Source: an uncultured Lachnospiraceae bacterium
GTDB lineage: Bacteria; Bacillota; Clostridia; Lachnospirales; Lachnospiraceae
Assembly: GCA_902781505.1 (NCBI GenBank)
Contig: CACZJL010000002.1
Coordinates: 62,001-126,000 of the forward strand
Direction of reading: 5' to 3'
DNA length: 64,000 bases
Shown here: positions 42,453 through 51,099 of the stretch, piece by piece
Position numbering within the stretch: position 1 is the stretch's first letter
Layout of the letters: each line of letters opens with the position of its first letter
The notes under the pieces: generated by a model
Seen by the model: the letters and a program-made list of their open reading frames with translations, nothing else
The model's database searches: none
Told to the model about the DNA's origin: nothing
Translations under genes and position numbers: made by a program

Positions 42453-43469
42453 ATGAAGTTATTATCATTTGCCATTCCATGCTACAACTCTGCAGCATAT
42501 ATGAGCCATGCGATTGAATCCTGCCTTGTTGGAGGTGATGACGTAGAAATCATTGTTGTTGATGATGGCTCAACAAAGGATAATACACTGGAGATTGCGA
42601 AGGAGTATGAGGCAAAGTATCCTGGCATCGTGAAGGCGGTTCACCAGGAAAATGGCGGACACGGTCAGGCCGTTAATACAGGTCTTGCGAACGCAACCGG
42701 CCTGTTCTTTAAGGTCGTCGATTCTGATGACTGGGTTGACGAGAAGAGCTATAAGAAGATCTTAAAGTCTCTAAAGGATTTCAAGGTGGATGATCTGCCG
42801 GATGCCGTTCTTGCAAACTATGTTTACGAGAAGGATGGCGCCCGCCACAAGAAGGTTGTGCATTATGAAAATGCACTCCCTGTTGAGAAGATGTTCACAT
42901 GGGATGAAATCGGCCATTTCAGAATGGATCAGTATATTTTAATGCATTCGGTTATCTATCGTACTCAGATGTTAAAGGAGTGTGGAATTAAGCTTCCTGA
43001 GCACACATTCTACGTTGATAACATTTATGTATTTGAGCCGCTGCCAACGGTTAAGAAGCTGTATTACATCAATACTAACTTCTATCGTTATTTCATCGGC
43101 CGTGAGGATCAGTCCGTCAACGAGAAGATTATGATTGGCCGTATCGACCAGCAGATTTTCGTTACAAAGCACATGATTGATTACTTCAAAAATGCTGAGA
43201 TTGATAATAAGAAGTGCAGAAGCTACATGATTAAGTATCTTCGCATTATGATGGAGGTTTCCTCTATTCTTCTGATTGTTTCCGGTACAAAGGATAATTT
43301 CGAGAAGAAGCAGGAGCTCTGGAAGTACTTAAAGGAAGCGGATCCAAAGGTTTATGGAATCATCCGCAGAAGTACAATGGGCATTGTTGCCAACCTTCCC
43401 GGAAGAGTTGGACGCAGAATGTCTGTTGATTTATATCACCTTGCCAATAAGGTGGTCGGTTTTAACTGA
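42453..43469 (+). CDS. Family 2 glycosyltransferase
   Basis: The 338-residue protein has a GT-A fold: SFAIPCYNSAAYM at the start, the nucleotide-binding VDDGST (near residue 38), NGGHGQAVNTGL (near 70) and the metal-binding VVDSDDW DXD motif (near 90). A C-terminal helical region of about 120 residues contains no membrane span. It should transfer a sugar from a nucleotide donor to an unknown acceptor, possibly a cell-surface glycan. The start at 42453 follows GAGAGGA. It is cotranscribed with argS, a chance pairing in all likelihood. Confidence 0.9.
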   Translation: MKLLSFAIPCYNSAAYMSHAIESCLVGGDDVEIIVVDDGSTKDNTLEIAKEYEAKYPGIVKAVHQENGGHGQAVNTGLANATGLFFKVVDSDDWVDEKSYKKILKSLKDFKVDDLPDAVLANYVYEKDGARHKKVVHYENALPVEKMFTWDEIGHFRMDQYILMHSVIYRTQMLKECGIKLPEHTFYVDNIYVFEPLPTVKKLYYINTNFYRYFIGREDQSVNEKIMIGRIDQQIFVTKHMIDYFKNAEIDNKKCRSYMIKYLRIMMEVSSILLIVSGTKDNFEKKQELWKYLKEADPKVYGIIRRSTMGIVANLPGRVGRRMSVDLYHLANKVVGFN

Positions 43470-43476
43470 TAGATCA

Positions 43477-43519
43477 AGCCCTGATGTGCTGCCTCAGGCA
43501 AGTACATCTGGGCTTTTTA
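43477..43519 (+). terminator. Intrinsic terminator after the argS operon
   Basis: AGCCC-T-GATGT pairs with ACATC-T-GGGCT around an inner TGCCT/AGGCA hairpin, then T5. Confidence 0.88.
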
Positions 43520-43608
43520 GTATCTGTCCTTAGGAATTAGTATCAGTTCCGATGGCACAGAGTTTAGTATCGTCCTGGTATCAGGATTTTAAGAGGGAGT
43601 TTTGGAAA

Positions 43609-44880
43609 ATGAAGATTTTTGCGATTGTTTTGTTTGTACTGATGTACGCGCTGATGGTTGCCCTTCCTGCGAAGCGCAGACCATTTGTAGCCTGTGGCAC
43701 AGCACTTGTTTTTCTGATTGCCGGTGTTCTTCCATGGTCTGAACTTGGGGAAGCGATTGACTGGAACATTCTGATGATGATATTTGGTACGGTTGTTATT
43801 GTCGATTACTTTATCGAGTCTAAGATGCCAAACCTGATTGCAGATCACATCTTAAATCTGGCTCCCAATGTCATGTGGGTTACGATTTTTATGTCTCTGT
43901 TCGCCGGTATTGTATCAGCATTTATCGATAACGTAGCAACGGTTTACATGATTGCGCCGGTCGGTCTTGCTATCTGCAAGAAGCTTAAGATTTCACCGGT
44001 TGCAATGATCATTTCAATTGCGGTTTCTTCAAATCTTCAGGGTGCTGCAACTTTAGTTGGTGATACAACCTCCATCATGCTTGCAGGTGCTGCCGGCATG
44101 GACTTTAATGATTTCTTCTGGTTCCAGGGAAGAGCCGGTATCTTCTTTTCCGTAGAGCTTGGCGCACTTCTTACCGTTCCGATTATGATGTTTTTATTCC
44201 GCAAGGACAAGGAACCGGTTTCATCGGATGAACACACGGTTGTAGAGGATTACATTCCAACCATTGCAATGGGAGGTCACATCCTGTTCCTTATTCTTGC
44301 ATCCTTTATTCCAAACAAGCCAGAGACAACAAATGGATGGATCTGCCTGGTATGGGGCGTTGGCTGCATCGTGGCTGAGTACATCAAGACAAAGGATAAG
44401 GACAACATGATTGAGAATCTCAAGAACGTGGATTATGCAACCATCTTCCTTCTTGCAGGTCTCTTTACTGTCATTGGTGGTATCACAAATCAAGGCATTA
44501 TCGCTGATATCTCAGAAATCATTGTTAAGGTTGGCGGAAACAACTACTTCCTGCTGTTTACAATCATCGTCTGGGGTTCTGTTCTGATTTCTGCATTTAT
44601 CGATAACATTCCATATGTAGCGACCATGCTTCCTGTTATCACTGCGGTAACAGCGGCAATGGGCGTTGAGCCTTACCTTCTCTACTATGGACTTTTATTA
44701 GGCGCAACCCTCGGTGGTAATATCACTCCAATTGGCGCCTCGGCAAATATCGCCTGCACGGGCCTTCTTCGTAAAGAGGGCTACGAGGTTTCCTTCGGAG
44801 ACTTCATGCGCATCGGCGTGCCATTCACACTTGCTGCCGTAATTGGCGGATACCTGTTCTGCTGGTTTGTGTGGGCATAA
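43609..44880 (+). CDS. SLC13/ArsB-type ion transporter permease
   Basis: The 423-residue protein has about 11 membrane helices with two inverted repeats typical of the ion transporter superfamily: AFIDNVATVYMIAPVG (near residue 105) with SSNLQGAATLVGDTTSIM, and AFIDNIPYVATMLPVI (near 347) with GATLGGNITPIGASANI. The paired FIDN...T and (G)N.(T)PIGASAN motifs are those of ArsB/NhaD/SLC13 carriers. The substrate could be a dicarboxylate, Na+/H+ or oxyanion; sequence does not decide. ATG 43609 follows AGAGGGAG; the ATG at 43552 has no RBS. Confidence 0.85.
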   Translation: MKIFAIVLFVLMYALMVALPAKRRPFVACGTALVFLIAGVLPWSELGEAIDWNILMMIFGTVVIVDYFIESKMPNLIADHILNLAPNVMWVTIFMSLFAGIVSAFIDNVATVYMIAPVGLAICKKLKISPVAMIISIAVSSNLQGAATLVGDTTSIMLAGAAGMDFNDFFWFQGRAGIFFSVELGALLTVPIMMFLFRKDKEPVSSDEHTVVEDYIPTIAMGGHILFLILASFIPNKPETTNGWICLVWGVGCIVAEYIKTKDKDNMIENLKNVDYATIFLLAGLFTVIGGITNQGIIADISEIIVKVGGNNYFLLFTIIVWGSVLISAFIDNIPYVATMLPVITAVTAAMGVEPYLLYYGLLLGATLGGNITPIGASANIACTGLLRKEGYEVSFGDFMRIGVPFTLAAVIGGYLFCWFVWA

Positions 44881-44881
44881 T

Positions 44882-44994
44882 GTGGCGTTAATTCTGGTGA
44901 ACTGGGTGAGCAATGCGAGATACTTGAAGGATACGTATCCGAGCTACTATTCAGCTTCCAAGGAAGTGTTGATTGGAATGCTTAATCGCGAGTG
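44882..44994 (+). CDS. Short open frame, possible gene remnant
   Basis: A GTG at 44882, overlapping the permease end region, opens 37 codons ending YPSYYSASKEVLIGMLNRE, with the TGA inside the RBS of the glycosylase gene. The composition looks protein-like, as the C terminus of a lost gene would. No family is recognised. It may also be a coupling peptide for the downstream gene. Confidence 0.3.
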
Positions 44995-45005
44995 AGGAGA
45001 ATTTG

Positions 45006-45503
45006 ATGGAATATACACATGTGGTGCATCCATTTGCCCCGCTTTTCGATGAGAACTCGAAGGTGCTGGTGCTTGGAAGCTTCCCGTCGGTGAAGTCAAG
45101 AGAGCAGGCCTTCTTTTACGGGCATCCGCAGAATCGCTACTGGAAGGTGATTGCGGCTGTGCTACACGAGTCGGTGCCGGTGACTGTTGAAGAGAAGCGG
45201 GCGCTGATGTTAAAGCACGGAATCGCGATGTATGACGTGATTCATGAGTGCGACATCGTTGGCTCGTCGGATGCAAGTATCAGAAATGCGGTGGCGTCGG
45301 ATTTGTCGCCGATATTAAGAGGCAGGAAACTGCCGGTTTTTACAAACGGAAATACAGCGAGGAATCTGTATCAGAAGTACATTTTCCCCGTGACAGGAAT
45401 AGAGACGACGGGGCTGCCGTCGACATCGCCGGCGAACGCGGCGTGGTCGGTGGATCGGCTGATCGAGGCGTGGAGCGTCGTCGCGGACGCGCTCGGAGAA
45501 TGA
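45006..45503 (+). CDS. DNA-deoxyinosine glycosylase (UDG family 6-like)
   Basis: The 165-residue protein belongs to the uracil-DNA-glycosylase superfamily. LVLGSFPSVKSREQAFFYGH (near residue 24) followed by PQNRYWKVIA matches the hypoxanthine-DNA glycosylase branch (family 6), which removes deaminated adenine. FTNGNTARNLYQKY near residue 113 and LPSTSPANAAW near 138 form the catalytic-side loops. The ATG at 45006 follows GTGAGGAGA. The gene is relatively G+C-rich. It begins a group with AlkD 2 kb further on, suggesting a base-repair neighbourhood. Confidence 0.85.
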   Translation: MEYTHVVHPFAPLFDENSKVLVLGSFPSVKSREQAFFYGHPQNRYWKVIAAVLHESVPVTVEEKRALMLKHGIAMYDVIHECDIVGSSDASIRNAVASDLSPILRGRKLPVFTNGNTARNLYQKYIFPVTGIETTGLPSTSPANAAWSVDRLIEAWSVVADALGE

Positions 45504-45541
45504 GGCAGCGGCCGTGATGAAAGCAGAGAAAAGAATAGACT

Positions 45542-46390
45542 ATGAAGACTGGATTAGTTTTAGAAGGCGGAGCAATGAGAGGCCTGTTTACGGCGGGCGT
45601 TCTTGACGTGTTTATGGAGCAGGGAATTGAGTTTGCGGCAGCCTGCGGTATTTCAGCGGGTGCAAGCTTTGGCTGCAATATCAAATCAAAGCAGATTGGA
45701 AGAACATTACGTTATAATTTAAAATACAGTAAGGATCCGAGATACGGAAGCCTGAAAAACTGGCTGAAGACGGGAGACCTGTTTGATGCGAAGTTCTGTT
45801 ATGACACGCTTCCGTACGAATTAGATCCGTTTGACTGCGAGACGTTTGAGAGCAATCCGATGGACTTTTACGTGGGTACAACGGATGTGGAAACTGGCAA
45901 ATGCGTCTATCACAAGTGCACGGATGGCAGGAGAGAGGACATACGCTGGATTCAGGCGTCTGCATCGATGCCGGTCGTAAGTAAGCCGGTTGAAATTGAC
46001 GGGCACGCTTACTTAGATGGCGGAATCTCGGACTCAGTACCATTTGCCTTTATGGAAAGCATTGGATTTGATAGAAACGTGATTGTATTGACGCAGCCGA
46101 AGGGGTACCGCAAGCATCCGGGTAAGCACAAGACGGCGATGCGCGTGATGCTTCGCAAATATCCGGCTGTGGCTCGTGCAATTGAGGCAAGACCGGTTAT
46201 GTACAATCGTCAGATGGTCGACATTGATCAACGGGAGAAGGCGGGCACAGCGCTTGTGATTCGTCCTGAGGAATCGCTTGGAATCGGGCATACGGAAAAT
46301 GATCCGGCAGAGCTTCAGAGAGTGTATGACCTCGGACGAGAGGTTGCATTAAAGAGACTTGACGAGGTCAAAGCATACTTAAACACGTAA
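45542..46390 (+). CDS. Patatin-like phospholipase
   Basis: The 282-residue protein has the patatin oxyanion loop GGAMRG (residues 9-14), the nucleophile elbow GISAG (Ser near residue 39) and the catalytic Asp in DGGISDSVP near 160, as in YjjU/RssA-type bacterial patatins. It probably hydrolyses acyl esters of phospholipids in the cytoplasm; no signal peptide is seen. The start is 38 bases after the glycosylase. Regulation is not evident. Confidence 0.92.
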   Translation: MKTGLVLEGGAMRGLFTAGVLDVFMEQGIEFAAACGISAGASFGCNIKSKQIGRTLRYNLKYSKDPRYGSLKNWLKTGDLFDAKFCYDTLPYELDPFDCETFESNPMDFYVGTTDVETGKCVYHKCTDGRREDIRWIQASASMPVVSKPVEIDGHAYLDGGISDSVPFAFMESIGFDRNVIVLTQPKGYRKHPGKHKTAMRVMLRKYPAVARAIEARPVMYNRQMVDIDQREKAGTALVIRPEESLGIGHTENDPAELQRVYDLGREVALKRLDEVKAYLNT

Positions 46391-46415
46391 ACCAGTTTTG
46401 GAAAGAGTGTAAATA

Positions 46416-47309
46416 ATGAGTAAGAAAACAGCAGCATATCATTTGCCAGGTCTCTTTGAGTTCTACGAGTTTTACAAGGAGTTCCTGCCGCTGTTTAAGA
46501 ATCATGGTCAATGGTTTTATGACTGGTGTGAAATTGGCTCGATTTACGGCGCTCCGGCGGATTGTCTCTGGGGCGGCGGGCGAGCAGGATTCGGTGAAGC
46601 GTATGCGGACGAAGTGATGGAATTGATGAATGAGTTCGGCATTTCGGCGAGGCTGACGTTCTCCAATTCCCTGCTGAAAGAAGAGCACCTGTCGGATAAG
46701 AAATGTAATTCTTTATGTAAAAAACTGTCAGAACGTGAGGGAAACGGGGTGATTGTGCACTCCGATCTTCTTGCGTCATTTTTGCGCCGAGAATACCCGA
46801 ACCTCTACCTGGTTTCGTCGACGACGAAGGTTCTGACAGACTTTGAAGAACTTCGGGCAGAATTGAAGCGCGAGGAGTTTCGCTTTGTTGTTCCCGATTT
46901 TCGTCTGAATAAGTCATTTGAAAAGCTTTCAACCCTTTCAGATGCCGAGAAAAATAAGACCGAGTTTTTGGCAAATGAATGCTGTTATTTTGGCTGTAAG
47001 GACAGGAAGGCGTGCTATGAGGCAGTCAGCCGCATGAACCTTTCGCTTCCGACGGACCACAAATGTGCGGCACCGGACGCGGAAGGTGGCTACAGGTTCT
47101 CAAAAGCTATAAAAAATCCAGGATTTATCAGTGTTTCAGATATTCAGGAGAAATATCTTCCTCTTGGATTCAACAATTTTAAAATTGAAGGACGAAGCCT
47201 TGGAAGCGCCTTGCTTCTTGAATTCCTGCTGTACTACATGGTAAGGCCGGAGTACCAAATCAACGTGAGAGAAGAGCTGTATCTTGATAATACACTGGAT
47301 TTATTTTGA
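46416..47309 (+). CDS. U32-peptidase-like Cys-rich protein
   Basis: The 297-residue protein resembles U32-type (UbiU/UbiV/TrhP-like) barrels: YGAPADCLWGGGRAG near the start, RFVVPDFRLN mid-way, a Cys cluster C189/C190, C194, C200 and C217 in NECCYFGCKDRKACYEAV onwards, and a GFNNFKIEGRS segment (251-261) matching the FKIEGR of U32 proteins. The cysteines could hold a [4Fe-4S] cluster. U32-like proteins act in RNA hydroxylation, ubiquinone synthesis or proteolysis; none can be chosen here. It lies 25 bases after the patatin gene. Confidence 0.6.
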   Translation: MSKKTAAYHLPGLFEFYEFYKEFLPLFKNHGQWFYDWCEIGSIYGAPADCLWGGGRAGFGEAYADEVMELMNEFGISARLTFSNSLLKEEHLSDKKCNSLCKKLSEREGNGVIVHSDLLASFLRREYPNLYLVSSTTKVLTDFEELRAELKREEFRFVVPDFRLNKSFEKLSTLSDAEKNKTEFLANECCYFGCKDRKACYEAVSRMNLSLPTDHKCAAPDAEGGYRFSKAIKNPGFISVSDIQEKYLPLGFNNFKIEGRSLGSALLLEFLLYYMVRPEYQINVREELYLDNTLDLF

Positions 47310-47394
47310 GCCGGTCGGTACACAAAGATGTTGAATACAGCAGACAAGAGAGGAATGGAAAGGCAAGAATCAGGATACATGAAAGGATTACCAT

Positions 47395-48108
47395 ATGGCG
47401 CAAAATGAACTGACAGAAGAAATTCGGACTCGTTTGTTTCACCTGCAGGATTTGAAGTACCGTGACTTTGAAAGCAGTCTGAACCCGGTACTTCCTAAGG
47501 AGTGCTTTATCGGCGTCAGAACGCCGGCTTTAAGGACACTTGCGAAGGAGTTTGTAAAGCGTGAGGATATCGCACTATTTCTTGATGAGTTGCCGCATGA
47601 ATATTTTGAAGAGAATCAGCTGCATGCATTTATCCTCTCTTTGATGAAGGATTATGATGAATGTGTGGAAAGGATTGAGGAATTTCTTCCTTTTGTTGAA
47701 ACCTGGGCCACCTGTGATCAGCTGAACCCGAAGGTGTTTAAAAAGACAAAGGAGCGACTGGCCCCGAAAGCCTTAGAATGGATGAAGTCGGATCAGACCT
47801 ATACCATTCGTTTTGGCATCAGAATGCTGATGCAGCATTTTCTGGATGAGGATTTTGATGTAAAGTATCTGAATGAAGTCGCGGATTTAAGGTCTGAAGA
47901 ATACTATGTAAACATGATGATTGCATGGTTCTTTGCGACCGCCCTCGCGAAGCAGTGGGAGGCGGCGCTGCCTTTACTTGAAGCGCAGAGACTGGATGTC
48001 TGGACGCATAATAAGTCCATCCAAAAGGCCGTGGAGAGCTACCGCGTTCCGGAGGAGCGAAAGACATATTTAAAGACGCTGCGCCGCAAGGGCAGTATGA
48101 TTTTTTGA
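47395..48108 (+). CDS. DNA alkylation repair protein (AlkD family)
   Basis: AlkD-type glycosylases excise N3- and N7-alkylated purines using stacked HEAT-like helices and no base flipping. The 237-residue protein has GVRTPALRTLAKEF near residue 41, VETWATCDQL (near 100-110) with the Trp and catalytic Asp of AlkD, and YYVNMMIAWFFATALAKQWE near 165 with the second stacking Trp. The start at 47395 follows GAAAGGA. It ends the small group with the deoxyinosine glycosylase, patatin and U32-like genes. Confidence 0.92.
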   Translation: MAQNELTEEIRTRLFHLQDLKYRDFESSLNPVLPKECFIGVRTPALRTLAKEFVKREDIALFLDELPHEYFEENQLHAFILSLMKDYDECVERIEEFLPFVETWATCDQLNPKVFKKTKERLAPKALEWMKSDQTYTIRFGIRMLMQHFLDEDFDVKYLNEVADLRSEEYYVNMMIAWFFATALAKQWEAALPLLEAQRLDVWTHNKSIQKAVESYRVPEERKTYLKTLRRKGSMIF

Positions 48109-48222
48109 ATAATAAAATATGCAGAGAAACAATAGAGAAAATTGTGGCAAAATAATCAGAAGAAGAATATGATTGTATTAGAATCTCACGTTAATCAGTT
48201 GCAGAAGAAATGAGGTATTGAT

Positions 48223-48747
48223 ATGAATGATATTATTCAGGCGATGGTGAATCGCAGAAGTATTCGAAACTTTAAAGCAGACATGCCAAAGAAGGAAGAC
48301 TTAGAGCAGATTATTGAAGCAGGACTTTACGCGGCAAATGGTCGTGGCCAGCAGGCACCTGTTATTGTTGCTGTTACGGACAAGTCTGTAGTTGATAAGC
48401 TCTCTAAAGTGAATTGTGAAATTGGTGGCTGGGATGAAGGTTTTAATCCGTTTTACGGTGCTCCGGTTGACCTGATTGTTTTGGTTCCGAAGGATATAAG
48501 AACCGGTATCTATGATGGCTCACTTGTCATGGGCAATATGATGCTTGCCGCACATTCATTAGGTCTTGGAAGTATCTGGGTTCACAGAGCAAAAGAGACC
48601 TTTGAGATGGACGAATGGAAACAGTTCTTAAAAGACCTTGGTCTTGAAGGTGAGTATGAAGGAATCGCTAACTGCGTCGTAGGTTATGCATCAGGCGATA
48701 CACCAAATGCAGCACCAAGAAAAGAAAACAGAGTGTTCTGGGCATAA
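48223..48747 (+). CDS. Nitroreductase-family flavoprotein
   Basis: The 174-residue FMN protein has the nitroreductase start VNRRSIRNFKADMPKKEDL with the FMN-phosphate RRSIR, AGLYAANGRGQQAP near residue 34, and GLGSIWVHRAKETF near 115. It is a short, single-domain form likely to reduce nitro or quinone compounds with NAD(P)H. The start follows AATGAGG about 10 bases upstream. It stands 114 bases after alkD and ends at a strong bidirectional terminator. Confidence 0.9.
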   Translation: MNDIIQAMVNRRSIRNFKADMPKKEDLEQIIEAGLYAANGRGQQAPVIVAVTDKSVVDKLSKVNCEIGGWDEGFNPFYGAPVDLIVLVPKDIRTGIYDGSLVMGNMMLAAHSLGLGSIWVHRAKETFEMDEWKQFLKDLGLEGEYEGIANCVVGYASGDTPNAAPRKENRVFWA

Positions 48748-48793
48748 TCAGTAACTGCTGCGCAGTATAGGGAAAAAGTTGTTGCTTAATTAA

Positions 48794-48845
48794 AAAATCC
48801 AGATTTACGCAGTCCCTGAACGGGGGCGTAAATCTGGATTTTATT
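48794..48845. terminator. Bidirectional intrinsic terminator
   Basis: A perfect 17-base stem (48794-48810 with 48826-48842; core ATCCAGATTTACGC) is flanked by A and T runs on both sides, ending the nitroreductase gene and the convergent YcxB-like gene. Confidence 0.93.
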
Positions 48846-48908
48846 TATGGAACGTGCATGGTGGTCGGACAGATGATGCATACCGTGTCCAACCCTGAGC
48901 TTTCAGAA

Positions 48909-49448
48909 TCAATAGTAGAATCTGCACTTGTTTCCGTCTGCGTGGTCGCGGAAGAACTTTATGAAATCTGCTTTCTTTCCTGCAGGAAAGTCGGCTTCCT
49001 TCATCATGACGAGCATTTTATTGCCCTCAAAGAACATGTAGTAGCCGGATTTCAGGTAGGATGCGGTAAATGTCTTCCATTCGAAGTACTCATTGACAGC
49101 AGGTGCGCCGTTCTCGTCTGTTTCATCCGAGGTGATTTTAACGCCTTCTTCTGAGAGCTCAAACGTGCAGAGCATGTCTTCTGTCTTTGGTCGGTGCTCC
49201 AGATGATATTTTATGCTTGTCGGGAACTGATAAGCGAAAATGAAAATCGGATAGAACCAGCAGATGGCGTAGACAATCGCAAGGAAGCCGGACAGGAATC
49301 CGTTAACAAGTGCCACGATGGTAAGAACGGCCGGAACCCAGGTAAGAATCAGCTCCGTAGGGTTCTTAAAAAAGCGGTTCCAGAACACGATGTTTTTATA
49401 GTCCGTACCAGATGCCTTTAACTGGCTTTTAAACGTAAGAGTATCCAT
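48909..49448 (-). CDS. YcxB-like small membrane protein
   Basis: The 179-residue protein has two close membrane helices (about 32-54 and 56-75; LTWVPAVLTIVALVNGFLSG), then a soluble beta-rich domain with FELSEEGVKITSDETDENG, YFEWKTFTASYLKSGYYMFF and a basic end. This layout matches YcxB-like proteins of unknown function. The start follows TTGGAGG. The plus-strand neighbours are unrelated. Function unknown. Confidence 0.75.
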   Translation of the reverse strand: MDTLTFKSQLKASGTDYKNIVFWNRFFKNPTELILTWVPAVLTIVALVNGFLSGFLAIVYAICWFYPIFIFAYQFPTSIKYHLEHRPKTEDMLCTFELSEEGVKITSDETDENGAPAVNEYFEWKTFTASYLKSGYYMFFEGNKMLVMMKEADFPAGKKADFIKFFRDHADGNKCRFYY

Positions 49449-49615
49449 TGTTTTACCTCCAAGAAGTGCTCGCCGTGTCTAAATGTGGCAGGCGTGTGTG
49501 CGTCTAAGTAAGCCGGACGCGATTTCTCTTATGGTATCAGTTTTTTAGTTTTGCGTAAAGTGCGGAATGAGAACAGGAAGGGAACGCGAAGAACAGTAAA
49601 AAAACGCGGTGCAAC

Positions 49616-49644
49616 TTCACTAATGAAGAAAAATACGGTATAAT
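49616..49644 (+). promoter_or_regulatory. Promoter of the pyr operon
   Basis: TATAAT (49639-49644) lies 39 bases before pyrC, with a poor -35 (TTCACT, 49616-49621) at a 17-base spacing. The leader is too short for a PyrR attenuator, so control is probably by another means. Confidence 0.55.
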
Positions 49645-49682
49645 AACTCCAAATGCATACACAATCCTGAAGGAGGAAACGC

Positions 49683-51002
49683 ATGAAGACGTTAATTAAG
49701 AATGGACGCGTGATTGATCCGGCTACAAAGACAGATGAAATCTTAGATGTTCTTGTGGAAGATGGAAAGATTGCGAAGGTTGAGAAAGAAATCACAGAAG
49801 AAGCAGATTCAGTCGTTGATGCTACTGGCAAATGGGTTCTCCCTGGACTGATTGATTTACATGTGCACTTCCGTGAGCCAGGATTTGAACATAAGGAGAC
49901 AATTCGTACAGGTGCAAGAGCTGCTGCAAGAGGCGGTTTCACAAGCGTTTGCCCGATGCCTAACACAAAGCCTGTCATCGATTCTGTTGAGATGGTGAAT
50001 TACATCAAAGAGGCAGCAGAAAAGGTTACAGATATTCATGTTCTTCCAATTGCTGCAATTACAGCAAATCAGGATGGTGAGTATATCACTGATTTTGAAA
50101 AGTTAAAGGAAGCCGGTGCTGTTGCGGTTTCAGAAGATGGTAAGTCCGTTATGAACGCAAGAGTTGCACGTCAGGCAATGAGACTCGCTGCTGTTGTCGG
50201 AATCCCTGTATTTGCCCATTGCGAGGACAAGAACCTTGCTGCAAGAGGTGTTATGAACGCAGGCGAGAGAGCAAAGAGCCTTGGACTTTACGGCATTATG
50301 AATGCGGTTGAGGACGTAATTGTTGCAAGAGATATCTTACTTGCTAAGGATACAGGCGCTCAGCTTCATCTATGCCATTGCTCCACAGAGGATTCTGTTA
50401 AGATGACAAAGTGGGCGAAGGAAGTAGGCCTTAAGGTAACTGCTGAGGTTACACCTCATCATTTCGGTCTGACAGAAGATGCGATTGATGGAACGGATGC
50501 AAACTTCAAGATGAATCCACCACTTCGTGCACAGAAGGATGTAGATACCTTAAAGCAGGGTCTTAAAGATAACATCATGGATGTCATCAGCACGGATCAT
50601 GCACCGCACCATGCAACAGAGAAGGCAAAGCCATTTGCCGAGGCACCTAATGGAATTACAGGACTTGAGACTTCTGTAGCTATCACGATGACAGAGCTTG
50701 TACATACAGGGGTTCTTACACCAATGCAGATGGCTGAGAAGATGAGCTACAATCCTGCTCAGGTGCTTGGATGTGACAAGGGTACATTAAAGGTTGGCAG
50801 AGCGGCTGATATTACAGTTATTGATCCGGAAGACGAATACGTAATCAATCCGGACCTCTTTGCGTCAAAGGGCAAGAATACACCATTTGCCGGTAAGAAG
50901 GTTAAGGGCAGAGTTGTGCTTACGATGTCTGATGGTAAGACGGTTTACTCTTATGCTAACGGTAACGAAAGCATTATCGATAAGGAAGTTCGCGACTTCT
51001 GA
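49683..51002 (+). CDS. pyrC: Dihydroorotase PyrC
   Basis: Dihydroorotase closes carbamoyl-aspartate to dihydroorotate. The 439-residue class I enzyme has the zinc motif DLHVHFREPG (near residue 58), FAHCED (near 178), HLCHCST (near 229) and the catalytic STDHAPHH (near 304). Start follows AAGGAGG. First gene of the pyrC-pyrF-pyrK-pyrD-pyrE operon; pyrAB (carbamoyl phosphate synthetase) and pyrB are not in the window. Confidence 0.97.
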   Translation: MKTLIKNGRVIDPATKTDEILDVLVEDGKIAKVEKEITEEADSVVDATGKWVLPGLIDLHVHFREPGFEHKETIRTGARAAARGGFTSVCPMPNTKPVIDSVEMVNYIKEAAEKVTDIHVLPIAAITANQDGEYITDFEKLKEAGAVAVSEDGKSVMNARVARQAMRLAAVVGIPVFAHCEDKNLAARGVMNAGERAKSLGLYGIMNAVEDVIVARDILLAKDTGAQLHLCHCSTEDSVKMTKWAKEVGLKVTAEVTPHHFGLTEDAIDGTDANFKMNPPLRAQKDVDTLKQGLKDNIMDVISTDHAPHHATEKAKPFAEAPNGITGLETSVAITMTELVHTGVLTPMQMAEKMSYNPAQVLGCDKGTLKVGRAADITVIDPEDEYVINPDLFASKGKNTPFAGKKVKGRVVLTMSDGKTVYSYANGNESIIDKEVRDF

Positions 51003-51099
51003 TAAAGGGCGTTTCGCCAGACGGCTGCGGTTGCATGGCATGAAGGACTTGCAATGTGAAACGAGGCGGCAGTAAGAAAAAGAAATGAGGAAAAGAAAG

